In this document: piece after piece, positions 47,318-59,030 of the stretch
Layout: the number at the start of each line of letters is the position of its first letter
Position numbering within the stretch: position 1 is the first letter of the stretch
From: Gnetum montanum
Taxonomy: Eukaryota; Streptophyta; Gnetopsida; Gnetales; Gnetaceae
Assembly: GCA_015680685.1 (NCBI GenBank)
Contig: MNCI01030229.1
Span: forward strand, 230,294-294,293
Direction: 5' to 3'
Length of the DNA stretch: 64,000 nt
Made by a program: the position numbers and the translations under genes
Notes under the pieces: model-generated
What the model was told of the DNA's origin: nothing
What the model saw: the letters and a program-made list of their open reading frames with translations, nothing else
Databases searched by the model: none

Positions 47318-48167
47318 TGATGAATAGTTAGATATTCCAACACTCAATCATACAAGTTAGAAGTGTTCATGTGTGACCAGATCATAATCCATGAATGGAC
47401 AATGTAACTATACTAGTGAGTTAAGAGTACATTTGTGATTGTTTTCTTTCCACTAAAACTTAGTGAGGTGTAAAATGTATGGTTTAACTCTTAGTGAGGT
47501 ATATGATTAAACGGTGTTGATTGGATTTAGGTATGCTAACTATGAATATGACGAAAATAATCATAAATTCTAATTCTAACTACAATGAAAATGTAAAGCT
47601 ACTCTATCCTATGGTGATACGTATCAATTGTTGATTTTTTTGTACATGTCCTAGGCTAATGTAACTATTACTAAGATTACCAAGTAGCTTTACTACTAAG
47701 AAACTCAAGCAAAGTCACCACTGGGTTACCAAACAATTACAATTTATGCTCAAAACTAGTTGTACTTATTTTTCCTTACTAATAAGCATTTGAATAGTAA
47801 ATGACTTAAGAAATATAAATGACTAAGTAAAAGTAAATATTACAAAAAAGTAAATCTATGCTATGTGATATGCTGCAATGATGAAGAACCATCTTAATAT
47901 TTATTTTCATTCATAAATTATATCTAGAAATAGTCCACTTAAATATAGATTTCATACAATTGTAATTTACCATACTACAAGCATGTACACTAACTCTAAC
48001 CTTGAGAAAATAAACTAGAAGAATTTTGCTAAGTGTTAGATAAAAACTTATTTTTAATGTAATAGTGAGTTGGTATTTATAAGTATGACCATGATCCACT
48101 ATATCATATCTATAATGATGTGTATAGGGCTATGATATCATAGTCTTCAATATAAAATGTTTCATCA
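47318..48167 (-). repeat. 3' LTR of element D
   Basis: About 850 bp, TGATGAATAG to TTTCATCA, with decayed GATATCAT palindromes near the end and the PPT right after it. Diverged member of the dominant family: it shares the termini, the GGGTTACCAAAC block and the PPT context, but little else by eye. Confidence 0.65.
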
Positions 48168-48182
48168 TACCCCCACAACTAC
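48168..48182 (-). other. Polypurine tract, element D
   Basis: Plus strand TACCCCCACAACTAC, a diverged form of the family PPT, then GAAAACTCAT as in C. Confidence 0.55.
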
Positions 48183-49778
48183 TTGAAAACTCATTCTCGA
48201 GTTCAAACGAAAGAAGAATATAGTTCCTTAAAAACCTATGGAAATACATAAACTTCTACATTATGACACATATAAACATGAATGAATCTACTATGAATGC
48301 ATCTTTTTTCGAGTGATGTAAAAAAATTATCATGAATTGCACGATTAACACATGATAGAAAATAAAACAAATAAAACAAAACTAAGCTTAATGTAAATTT
48401 CTTTATGCTCTGTGTGATGGTATCTCCTCCATTAATTTCTTTCCCTTATCATCTAGTTTTCAAAATTGGTATTGGTTCAATAGTACTTTGAGCTTTTATT
48501 CTTCTAATCTAGGATCATGTACCATCCATGTGAATTCAATAATGTTTGCAGAAGTTATCAATTCACAGGAACATGGAAGCTATGAAAACATATTATTGAT
48601 TTTGACGTATCGTGCTATAAACTTCATTCTTTCTATCTCAAAAACCTTGATCATCTTCTCTAGCTCTTGATAATCTATTATTCTTCTAGCCAAGTTTATT
48701 ATTATGTATTTGTATTTCTAGTAGCTAGACTTAACTACTCGTAGTTCAAAGTTTTCCATATGAAGCTTCTATTATGCATCTTTCCTATCTATGAACTCAT
48801 TTTCATACATAGAGTATACTGTAGCTACTTGCTACTCCAATTCTATCCTTGGCCTACCTACTATCAACATGACTAAGTTAGTATAGCAAATATTTGCTAA
48901 CCCCATGCATTTTATCAAGTTCTTAGTCTACAAATATTTGTTCTTTATTTTGGCTTGATGAGCATGGGTAAGACTATCCAAGATGGATTGCTAATTAGGT
49001 GTATTATATGTAATAGAGCTAATCTTAGCTTTGATCATATGGATTTCTTTCTCATTAATCTATTTATACATGTCCACTTGGTTTCTAAAGTGCTTCTTGG
49101 CCTCCTTTTGGCATGCACTAATTTTAATAGCTAATCTCTTTGAACTACTCATACTTCTTTTGTTAATAGTGTCCTATTTTTAAGGGCTAATTGTTTGATG
49201 TCAAATCTAACTTTAGCAAACCACTCTAGAAGCTCATGAACACTCTCTTCTAGTATGTTCTTTTTCTTTTCAATGTCTATCAACTTTAAATTCTTTGTAA
49301 TAATTTTCTTGTTATACTATTCTAGTGTTATAATGATCTTAGCGTGTATGTACATTAAGCTTTTTATACTAAGGCATTCCACACTACTTTCTCCTTTTTT
49401 TTTATCTTCATTTGTTTTTATTTGACTACTATTTGACCAATCTGCTCATTCTTGAATTGTGCTATCTAGTCAAGTATAATGTGTCATACAAGATCTTATC
49501 TTTTAGTTGTCAATGTAGCTAATTCTTCTTATAACCTTTTCACTTCACTCTTTGCATGTTACATTCTTGTTTCTACCATGACTAACTTACTTGTTGTTCA
49601 TATTAACTCTAACTGTACTATAGTGATATTGTTGGGGATATCAAAAGGATCTTACATTAATTATCCTATTTGTAATAGTCTTTTCAATTCATCTTCATGT
49701 TCTATAGGTTTCATTGATGTTCTGGCGAATTTCTCTATGTCTTTAGCTTTAGGAATATTTGTTGGTGGCACAGCCAAA

Positions 49779-49783
49779 ACATT
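49779..49783. repeat. Target-site duplication of element C, left
   Basis: acatt, identical to 59026-59030. Confidence 0.9.
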
Positions 49784-50560
49784 TGATGAGTGGTTAGCTA
49801 CCCCTACACTCAACCATACAAATACGAGCATCTCACGCGTGATCCAGTCGAACTCCAAGGACTAAGTGCTTACATGCCTTAATGGGCCACTTAAGGTTAA
49901 TCAATCGTTGTCTTCCCAAACTTACTTGTATTGTCATAGTTGTATTGTTAAGTAAGCTTGAGGTATATGATTTTTATATCATTTGTCTTTTTAATGCCTG
50001 TGCTAATAGGGAAAGGTGAAGAGAACTAAATGACTAACTTTGATTAACTATTCACTAACTAAGTTCTAATTATCCTAGCACTAGTATCCATTCCCACTAG
50101 CCGCAGACACCTTGAACTAGTGTAATGCTGTTGGGATTACCAAACGCTACTCGTTACTGGGTTACCAAGTGTTACACACGTGCTTGAAGTGGTTGTACCG
50201 AGTGCACTTAACTAGGAGAGTCAAGGATTGAGAGAGATTAATTATCTAGGAAAGCATTTAAACATTTAACAATAATTAAATCCTATTTAGCTTAGTCCAG
50301 ATGCTGCAAGGTTTATCAAAAAGTTCATCTTTATTTCAATACACAAATGTGTGCTTAGGTACAACTTGCTTGAATAAATATCCGTTCACTTTAAGACTCC
50401 TACTACGAGCACATGGAAATTATTCTAACTCTAGAATGGTAAAACTACTATAGTTTGGCTAAGGGTCTAAGTCTAGATGCCTAAAATAGGGAAAGTTGCC
50501 TATTATTTATAGACATTGCGACAGGCTATGATATCGCGTATGCGATATCGTGGCTCATCA
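49784..50560 (-). repeat. 3' LTR of element C
   Basis: 777 bp, TGATGAG to GGCTCATCA. TATA at 50503-50512. About 34 bp shorter than the right LTR, the difference lying mostly in the palindrome cluster. Confidence 0.9.
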
Positions 50561-50575
50561 TACCCCCATGACTGA
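50561..50575 (-). other. Polypurine tract, element C
   Basis: Minus strand CAGTCATGGGGGTA next to the LTR. Confidence 0.75.
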
Positions 50576-51727
50576 ATGAAAACTCATCCTCGAGTTTCTT
50601 ACAAAATATTGGGAAGGTATGGGATTATTGACTTGAATGATACTAATGATGAATGGGATGACATGTGAATGGATCATCATTACAACACATGAAAATATTA
50701 GTGTTCATGACAACAAGAGTGACACTATACACATTTGACATCCAACCTCATTTGGCAACTGAGAGAGAAGAGAGAGAGAGAAAAAAAGAAGTCTGTTGCT
50801 GCCAATGCCAAGATTTCACCTTCCATTGTCTATCCATAACCACACCATCGATCTTGTTCCTTGCATAACTTCTCTAGCACCAGTCCATTCCAAGTGTTTC
50901 CTCCAGATCCAATTTGTTGGTGTATGATTGTCATCTGCACACACAACACAGTCTTATATTAGCAAGGGTAAATGAATCACAATGTAGTTGATACCTTGCC
51001 TCAATGTGAGGTCCATTGGCTGAGTTGTGATATGGCTTATGCAGATTCTGGAGATATAATATTGGAGACTACCCATGGTGTAGGGATTAAGAGAAATCAA
51101 AAAAATTGGACTAGGACCCCCATGACTAAGAGCGAACCTCCGATAGCAAGATAATGGAAAAAGATAAGAAATAAGAAAGATGAAGATAAGAAAGATAGTG
51201 GGTCCTCCCCAAAGCAGGCTCATCCCCTTAATGCCCTGAAAATCCCACATTCAAAGAGTCCATAGGCTCTAGAAATGTCATTTGGAAGCAAGAGTTAAAG
51301 TCTTAACCACAAGAATTTACCAAAAATAAAACAATGCATCAACCAAAATATGGACTATTGATACAACCAGCAATGAGGTGAAAAATTGGGAAAGAAGGAT
51401 GGAAAGAAGAGAATAGAATGGAGTCTCAAGAAAAAGGTGGTGTATAGCCCTTTGTGTATTAATGGTTAATGTGAATTAGTAGATCTCATTCCAAATCTAG
51501 CCTCAAAAAAACCACATTCAGTGACTTCACATTAATACATTCGGCCAATCCATCCACCTGAAGTAACATGAATGCCTCCATCAAAGAGTCACCACCATTC
51601 CAATGAAACGAAAAAGGAGAAAGTAGGAAGAGAGAAGGGGCATTAGTTAGAGGGAACATGTTTATTTAGTTCCATAACCAGTTCTTGTAGCCCAAGTGAT
51701 TATTTCTTCTAAGGGATGTGCTTTGAA

Positions 51728-51770
51728 TTCTCACTCTTCTTCTTCTTCCTTTTTTTTTTTTGCGTGAGAA
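51728..51770 (-). other. Conserved hairpin, copy C
   Basis: TTCTCAC (51728-51734) pairs fully with GTGAGAA (51764-51770); loop T/C-rich on the + strand. Confidence 0.6.
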
Positions 51771-52396
51771 CCACACCATGCAAAGACTTATTATTTTTAT
51801 TAGATCAGCTTTCTGATAATGAAGCAGCATCGGAATGGTAAGGAAAACTCAAGAAGAAAACATCCAAGCACCCAAGAGAATGGCCAACACAAATGCATCA
51901 AATCCCCTTGAAGTCACACCCTTTTCGATCCTTAAGTCCTTTCTTAGTTTGAGAAATGCCCAGTCACCATTTTGTTGATAGTTCTTATTATTTAAGGAAA
52001 GGGACTATACAGTTCCAAGCCAAGAGAGACCATAGAAATTCATGGATGCATGGATGATGTGGACTCATCGCCTATTATATCAAAAGAATCATACCTTAGT
52101 ATCAAAATTATAGCTTAAAGGTAAAAACCAAAAATTAGCAACCAATAGAATACAGTTCATACCATCATTAGAAGCACTTATTAGGTGACGAATCTAACAA
52201 AATAAGTAAACAAAAAAATAAACAAAAAAACATATGAATGATGTTGTAAAACAAAAAACAAGAAAAGTTAAAGAAATTTGTAAAACAAAAATGTGTCAAA
52301 AAAAAACTTAAAAAGGAACTGAGGGCCTCAATTAATCAGCATAGGTGGCCATCTCCCCCATGACTGAGTTGAAAGGAGGAGATCCAAAATAATGAG

Positions 52397-53490
52397 TTAG
52401 GTCATCCTCTCTCAGAGGTATCATGTGCACTAGCTATTTTGAGTTCATGGAAGGGTCTAGTTTGTTGCACATTGACCAGTAATCTCTTATCAGGGCTTTC
52501 AAGTTTGTATATGGTCATGGCCCCTGAGGAAAAGTTTTTATGAATGATGTAAGGCCCTTCCCACAATGTTTGAAATTTCTTGCATTGTGGAACATGTATG
52601 GGATTCCAGTAAAAGACCTTATCTCCTGATTGGTACTTAACCTTTCGAATTCTTAAGTCATGACATTGTTTGTTATGTGCCTTGGGCAACTCATTTGATG
52701 ACAGGGCAACCAATCGATTTTTGTCTAGCACGTTTAGAGTTTTCAGCCTTTATTTTTGTGCTAGACCAAGGTCAAGGTGGAGGTCACAAGCCATAGATAG
52801 TGTACGAAGCTTGGTTTGAATTGGAAGTTTTGGAAGTTTTCTATATACTAACTCATAGGGAGAGTAGCCTGTAGGGAGTTTCCAAGTGGAGCGGTATGCC
52901 CAGAGAGCATCATTCAATTTAGTGCTCCAATCTCACCTATATTTGCTAATTTTCCTTGTTAATATTTTAGTAATCTCCTGGTTAGTGATCTTGACTTGGC
53001 CATTAGCTTCGGGGTGATAAGGTGTGGTCAATTTATGTTCAACCCCTAAGTGTTGCATTAATTTCCAAAAGGTTGCACCGAGATAAGTGTACATGGCACA
53101 CCAAACCTATTTACGACTTGTTGTTGCACAAATCGTGTAGTTGTAGATGATGTATAGTCTATAACAGCAACTGCTTCAGCCCATTTTGTTAGATAGTCCA
53201 CAACAAAAATGATGTAAGATTTTCCATTGGACATTGGTGTAATTGGCCCCATAAAGTATATTCCCCAAATGTTGAAGGGTTCTAAAGGTTGAATCCATTG
53301 TTGCAGACCCTCCATTCTAGCAGTCATTCCTCCATCATGTTAATAGAATTTGTAGGATTGAAAGAATTGATAGGCATCCTGAAATAATGTTGGCCAGTAA
53401 TATCCTGCAAGTAGGATCTTAATAGTCATTCATTTCCCCATATAATGATCCCCACAAGGGCCCTCATGAGTGTCTTGGAGAACTCTTAGT
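52397..53490 (-). pseudogene. Integrase remnant, element C
   Basis: The C-terminal domain is open at 52402-52731 (KVFYWNPIHVPQC, LWEGPYII). The core piece 53058-53327 reads WGIYFMGP, so the first catalytic Asp is Tyr, and its frame ends just after LIS where DNGT should follow: a deletion/frameshift removes the second Asp. The HHCC segment near 53340-53480 is degraded. Inactive on three counts. Confidence 0.75.
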
Positions 53491-54180
53491 TGGTCCACAT
53501 CGGGCACACACCATCGAACCAAGTCATTAGGATAGAATTTGTAAAGTTGTCCATTGATCTCCATGAAGTACTTGGCTCTATGAAGAAACTATTATTTCTT
53601 CCTAAAGTCCAGCTCCTATGGTGTTTGTTGGAAAAGGAGATAGGTGAGAATGCTACTATACCAATTTATTTCCATGGGTTGGTTATTCACTACACCAGCA
53701 AAGAGGGCTTCATCAGGAAAATGATTGGATACAGCATATTCATCCTCTTTGCTATCCGAGTGCAACCGAGATAAAAGATTTGCAACTATGTTCTTGGTGC
53801 CCTTTCAATCAATCATCGTTAGATCAAACTCCTATAGGATTACCAACCATCGTATAATACGAGGGCTAACCATTGGCTTGTTCATGAGGAAACTGATTGC
53901 ACTATGATCCATATGAATGTACACTTTTTAGCCTAACACATAATTCCTAAACTTGTCCAGTGCAAACACCACAGCCATTAATTCTTTTTCTGTAGTTATG
54001 TAGTTAAGTTGTGCACTGGTGATACTCCTACTTGCACAGTGGATGTAATAAGGACGTTTTTGGTCATCTAACTGTATAAGTATGGCTCCTAAGGCATAAT
54101 TGGATGTGTCTGTCATTATATGGAATGGTTTGGACTAGTCAAGGGCTTGTAGAATGGGAGTTTTCACAAGCCTTTATTTC
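53491..54180 (-). pseudogene. RNase H remnant, element C
   Basis: Open piece 53928-54116 starts with TDTSNYALGAILIQ and continues to EKELMAVVFALDKFRNYVLG, the first Asp and the Glu of the gypsy RNase H site; the later Asp lies beyond a frameshift near 53920. Confidence 0.75.
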
Positions 54181-54995
54181 AGAGTTTGGAATGCTCGTTC
54201 ACATTCCCTGGTCCATTTGAATGGTTCATCCTTCTTCATTAGTTCTACCAATGGTTTGGAAATCTTGGAGAAGTTCTCAATGAATCTCCTATAGTAGCTA
54301 GTGTGTCCAAGGAATGACTGAATGTCTTTAATAGTTTCTGGTTATCGAGTGATTCCTTGGATGACCCTAACTTTATTTGGGTCTACCTCTATTCCTAAAT
54401 GTGAAATCTTATGCCCATGTACTACTCCTTCTTAGACCATCAAATGGTTTTTCTGCCAATTGAGCCTTAAGTTGGTTTCTACACATCTTTTTAGCACTTT
54501 CTCTAATCATTCTAAGGCTTGATCAAAGCTCGTTCCATAAGTGGAGAAGTCTTCCATAAAGACTTCCACTCTGTTTCCAATCTGCTATTGGAATATGCTT
54601 AAGACTAGGCATTGAAACGTGGCAGGAGCATTGCACAAGCCCAATGGCATTTGTTTATATGCAAAAATTTCCCAAGGACTGGTGGATGTTGTCTTGACTT
54701 GATCTTTTTGTGCTATCCGTATTTGGTTGTATCCACTATAGCCATCCAGAAAACTATAATAGCGATGCCCTGCTATGGTGTCTAAGACTTGGTGAACGAA
54801 TGGCAATAGAAAGTGATCCTTGAATGTTTCCATGTTCAACAACCTAAAATCTATACACACCCTCCATTTGCCTTTCTTTTTAGGCACGACCACCAGAGGG
54901 CTAATCCATTCACTATCAACAATGGGATATATGAACCTAGCCTTAAGAAGTTGTTCTATTTCTTCTTTTACTATTTGCTTCAATTTTGGGTTCAA
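54181..54995 (-). pseudogene. Reverse transcriptase remnant, element C
   Basis: Open frame 54585-54995 starts MNPKLKQIVKEEIEQLL and keeps IDFRLLN, FLDGYSGYNQ and PLGLCNAPATFQ. The catalytic box is FMED at 54549-54560: the first Asp is Glu. The thumb and connection follow in a broken frame. Athila/Tat-like wording. Confidence 0.8.
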
Positions 54996-55527
54996 TTTCC
55001 TCTATGGTTGTTTTCGAGGTTTCATAGAGGGATCCATGTAAATCCTATGCTAACATATCCTAGGATCTATTCCAATTAACTTAGGGTATGACTAGGCAAA
55101 GGCTTTTGACCACTTGTTTATCACTTTTAGTAGTCTTTTTTTTTTTGGGAACAAGTCTTGCGTTGATGATCATCGATTTTCCATTTTCAAGGGTCATATA
55201 CTCCAGACCTGTGGGCAATGGTTTCAAATCGAGAGGCTCTTGTTTAAATCTCATAGGAATTTCCAACTTCCCCCACTTGATGTTTTCAAGGTTAAAGCTT
55301 GGGAGTTGGCAACAAACTTGCTCCAGTGTGTCTATGCTTTCAATGTAAGCACTAGTTATTCCCTCAGTTAGTACCATGCATGTTAGTGAGTTACTCTCTT
55401 GATCAACCATCAACCACTGGGTTTCTTCTTGTCATGTGGCTACTACATATAGGAAATTTTGTATATTAATGTCTTGTGCATACCGATTGCATGTAGGCAA
55501 TGCTAAACTTTGCATAACCCATGATTT
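54996..55527 (-). pseudogene. Protease-RT linker, element C
   Basis: Basic, broken linker (best piece 55081-55413). The sequence near 55240 is the breakpoint homologous to the junction in elements 1 and A. Confidence 0.55.
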
Positions 55528-56388
55528 CTACATGTAATGGCACCTCATGTCACTGTATGTGATGCATGGAACTTTCTTCTTCTTGATCTTTCCAAAAGTG
55601 TTTTTCTTGGATATTTCTAGGGAAAGATCACAGATTCCTAGGCATGTATCTATAGTACTTAGCCATGCTCTTCCCATTATTATTGGGAAGTTCCCCTTTC
55701 CATTGTTTACTTGTATCACTAGGAAATTAGCTAGATACAACCACCCACATATAGTGGTAATGATTTCCTCCATCAGTCCCAAGGGAACAGTGATGGACTG
55801 GTCAACCAACTTTAGTCGAATGTTACTCTTCCTTAAGGGAGGTAGGTTCCAGGCTTTATACATCTCTTTTGATATTAGGTTGACTCCGAAACCTAAGTCT
55901 AGAAGAGCTTTACATGGTTCATTCCCAGCAACTTGGAGATAGATTAGGGGACTTCCAAGATCAGAGAATTTCCTAGGAAGGTGGTCCACCTTAATCCAGT
56001 CAGTAACGACATGTGTTAACATAACTGTGTATGTTAAGCTCAATTTCTGGGTTGAAGGAGGCCCCGAAGCCTTACTTGATAGGAAGGTGTTCAGGTGTTC
56101 AACCACTTGTGATAGTGACAGCTTGGTTGGATTGTTGGTTTTGAAGAAATATCTTTCCTGCATAAGGGTGTTAGAACCAACTACAAGTTGAGGATTCACA
56201 GCCCTCGTGACATTGGATTGGTGCGATTGAGTGGGGAGTACCCCTTGCATTGCTGGAGTGGGTGGTAATGGAGCTATCGGTGTGAGAGTTGCAGGTGGAT
56301 TTAGAAGATGGTATGTATGTGGTGTGTCTCCCCTAAGAGAAGGATTCCTATAATACTCCCAAGCTTGGTAGTGACATTGTAGGGTCAC
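55528..56388 (-). pseudogene. Gag-linker and retropepsin, longest open frame (286 aa)
   Basis: The longest uninterrupted non-gap frame in the window. Residues 1-60 are the Pro/Tyr-rich linker. The active site near residues 165-180 reads ALLDLGFGVNLIS, where the residue after DLG is Phe rather than Ser/Ala, which should impair it. The PIIMGRAWLSTIDTCLGICD segment follows near residue 235. It runs from the N-terminal linker to the KKKVPCITYSD end. Aspartic protease of the Gag-Pol polyprotein; openness may reflect chance or younger age. Confidence 0.75.
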
Positions 56389-56559
56389 GTGATCAACAGA
56401 GTCACATGGAGAGATTGGCTGCTACGCGTAATAGCCATATGGATCCGGTTGCCGATAAGGGTATTGTTGCCTTGATGGTTACATCCCCCATGACTGTGGG
56501 TATTACCACTGTTGATGTTGCTCAATAGGTTGGGGCAGAGTTCCACTTGGGTAATATGT

Positions 56560-58070
56560 TAAATGTTGGTGGAACTGCCTTGGGTTACCTTGGGGATAAG
56601 GTAACCGTCAGGGTGCTTGCTGTTTGTTAAGTCGTGGGTTGAGTGCATACACCCTAGACTCTTGTAGGTGTGAGATTACTAGGAAACATCCCTTAGGATG
56701 GTCGTATTGGCATATCTCACATTCATCATCATTGTTCGTATCAGAATCCACAACCTCTTCGATGATGGCCATTTTACCCTTACCTTTGTTATGTGCATTT
56801 TCCAAGTCCCTCTTTTTCTTTTTATCATAGTCACTACTTTGCTCCTTAGACTCCTCTACGATTTTAAGGATGGTTTCAAATCTACTATCCAAGGAGTCCC
56901 ACATTTGGTCTACATTTGCTGAAACTTTTGTTGTTAATTTCTGGAGTGGTAAGGTTTTCCTATTCACCATCTCTTCAAGTGGTGACTCTTCCTCCTCCTC
57001 ACAGAATCTCACTCTCCTTTTTCGGAGGGAAGGATCACAGTTGTACTCTTCCATACTTTCTCTCTTACATGGCTCCCCTTCTTCCTTAGCTACTTGCTCC
57101 AACAATCTATGAACCTGATGGGACCTAAGCTTTGATAATCTCCCTTGGGAATACATTCCAAGGGTTCTCCTAGTTTCATGCCTAAGTCCATCTACGAGAT
57201 GGCGTAGTTGATCCTACTGCGAGTAACCATGGCCGGGCAACGATGTAGCAGTGCATAATATTGGNCCTCATCCTTGTTCTCGACTCTCTCATCGAGGTTT
57301 CTCACTCTGTTTACCCTTATCCTCATGGTTAGGTTCCTTATGACTATGTCCTGATACAGAAGGAGAGGGTGAATGTGATGATGAAGATGAAGAAGAAGGA
57401 GAACCATTGTCATGATGATGTTTCCTACCTTCTCTTCGGTGGTCTCGGCCCTGATCATGATTATGATCAGACTACCCTCCCTTATCATGTGTTTGTGTTT
57501 CCTCATTGAACACTTGGTGCTCATGGGGATCAGAACTAGGGTTCTGAATTGTAGAGTGAAGGTTCTAATACACCACCTCCTCATCATCGTTAGGAGGGGG
57601 AACATCATTTTTTGGAGAACCTATTGAAATAGGTTCCCCACCCTCAATTTCGCTCAAGATGGATGGAGCATTATGGGGTCCTTTTCCATTCAATGATGTA
57701 TAGTATCCCTCCTGTCACAAGTCCCTTTGAAGTTGTGCTTCAGTGGGTTGGTAATCCCTTGTGTCATAATCACATGCAACAGATTCCACATATAACTATG
57801 ACATGCCTATTCGTGCGAGAGCATGGAGGAGCATGTTGGGGACTGCTCGGTTTGGAGGCAACACTATGTTACCCTCCAATTCTCTCCAACGCAATTGTTC
57901 ATCTTGATGGAGAATAAAGGTAAAGTCAGGTACATATTCATTGTGATGAATATATACCACACGAAATTGTTGAGGAATTGGCAGATCTTGGTTATGTGTG
58001 TTATGCCACTGACTATCTCTAGTGTTGGTCCTAGCCAATGAAATGCTTTTGTGCGAAGAAGAAGACATTT
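56560..58070 (-). pseudogene. Gag remnant, element C
   Basis: Nucleocapsid frame 56608-57156 with knuckle CEICQYDHPKGCF (last Cys lost to Phe), preceded by the capsid end with RESMEEYN. The single N at 57265 replaces about 500 bp of capsid relative to A (16656-17152). The His/Ser-rich part is at 57192-57608 and the N-terminal domain at 57796-58068 with FTFILHQDEQLRW. Not functional. Confidence 0.7.
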
Positions 58071-58193
58071 TTGTCTTATTTGATGTGCTATTTACTATTA
58101 TCTTATTTTTCTTTTGATCAACCTTAAGGGTTCATTCTAATGTCCCAACGATGTGAATGATCTCCTATGTTCTACGTAGCACATAAATAATTA

Positions 58194-58214
58194 AGTCCCT
58201 GGAAACAATGTCAA
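58194..58214 (-). other. Primer-binding site, element C
   Basis: Minus strand TTGACATTGTTTCCAGGGAC just inside the LTR; decayed form of the A site. Confidence 0.55.
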
Positions 58215-59025
58215 TGATGAGTGGCCAGGTACCCCTACACTCAACCATACGAATATGAGTGTCTCAAGTGTGATCCGGTCGAACTCCAAGGACTAAGTGC
58301 TTTCGCGCGTTAATGGAACACTTAAGGTTAATCAATCGCTATCTTCCCAAACTTACTTGTATTGTCACGGTTGTATGGTTAAGTAAGCTTGAGGTATATG
58401 ATTTTTATATCTTTTGTCTTTTTAATGCCTATGCTAATAGGGAAAAGTGAAGAGAACTAAATCACTAACTTTCATTAACTATTCACTAACTAAGTTCTAA
58501 TTATGCTAGCACCAATATCCATTCCCACTTTCCACACACACCTTGAACCAATGCAATGATGCTAGGATTACCAAACGCTACTTGTTACTGGGTTACCAAG
58601 CATTACACACGTGCTTGAAGCGGTCGTACTGAGTGCACTTAACTAGGAGAGTCAAGGGTTGAGAGAGATTAATTATATAGGAAAGCATTTAAACATTTAA
58701 CAATAATTAAATCCTATTTAGCTTAGTCCACATGCTGCAAGGTTTATCAGAAAGTTCATTTTTATTGTCGTACACAAATGTGTGCTTAGGTACAATTTGC
58801 TTGAATAAAGATCTGTTCACTTTAACACTCCTACTGTAGGCACATGGAAATTATTCTAACTATAGAATAGTAAAACTACTATATTTTGGCTAAGGGTCTA
58901 AGTCTAGATGCATAAAATAGGGAAAGCCACCTATTATTTATAGACATTGCAACGGGCTGCGATATCGCGTATGCGATATCGCAACAGCGGATGTGGTATC
59001 ACGGATGCAATATCGCAACTCATCA
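58215..59025 (-). repeat. 5' LTR of element C
   Basis: 811 bp. TATA at 58934-58943. Palindrome cluster about 58957-59015 includes two GCGATATCGC-type sites around 58959 and 58973. Confidence 0.9.
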
Positions 59026-59030
59026 ACATT
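59026..59030. repeat. Target-site duplication of element C, right
   Basis: acatt, identical to 49779-49783. Confidence 0.9.

Larger units (their letters stand above)
48168..49783 (-). pseudogene. Element D internal region, C-terminal coiled-coil ORF remnant
   Basis: After about 300 bp of 3' non-coding sequence, the minus strand from 49783 back to about 48480 reads as a stop-riddled coding frame rich in Lys, Glu, Ile and Leu, predicting coiled coil. The best open piece is 49661-49858, with VPPTNIPKAKDIEKFARTS. No pol motif is seen. The frame is interrupted by element C and continues at 59031-60388. Similar in character to the ORF at 19736-22684; homology is not shown. Confidence 0.45.
50561..52396 (-). 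other. 3' non-coding region of element C
   Basis: 1.84 kb. GA tract near 50758-50790, internal PPT-like motifs at 51117-51127 and 52355-52365, TCCTCCCCAAAGCAGG near 51202, hairpin at 51728-51770. No ORF shared with sisters. Confidence 0.75.
49784..59025 (-). mobile_element. Element C: most complete family member
   Basis: A 9.24-kb minus-strand element inside element D, with TSD acatt. LTR, primer site, gag, protease, RT, RNase H, integrase, 3' region, PPT and LTR are all present, though frames are broken and a single N at 57265 conceals about 500 bp of gag. It is the best reference for what elements 1 and A have lost (about 52397-55239). Confidence 0.9.

Noticed and set aside
49479-49865. 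128-aa + strand ORF
   Set aside because: It is antisense to the D ORF remnant and runs across the border into the LTR of C, so it is chance.
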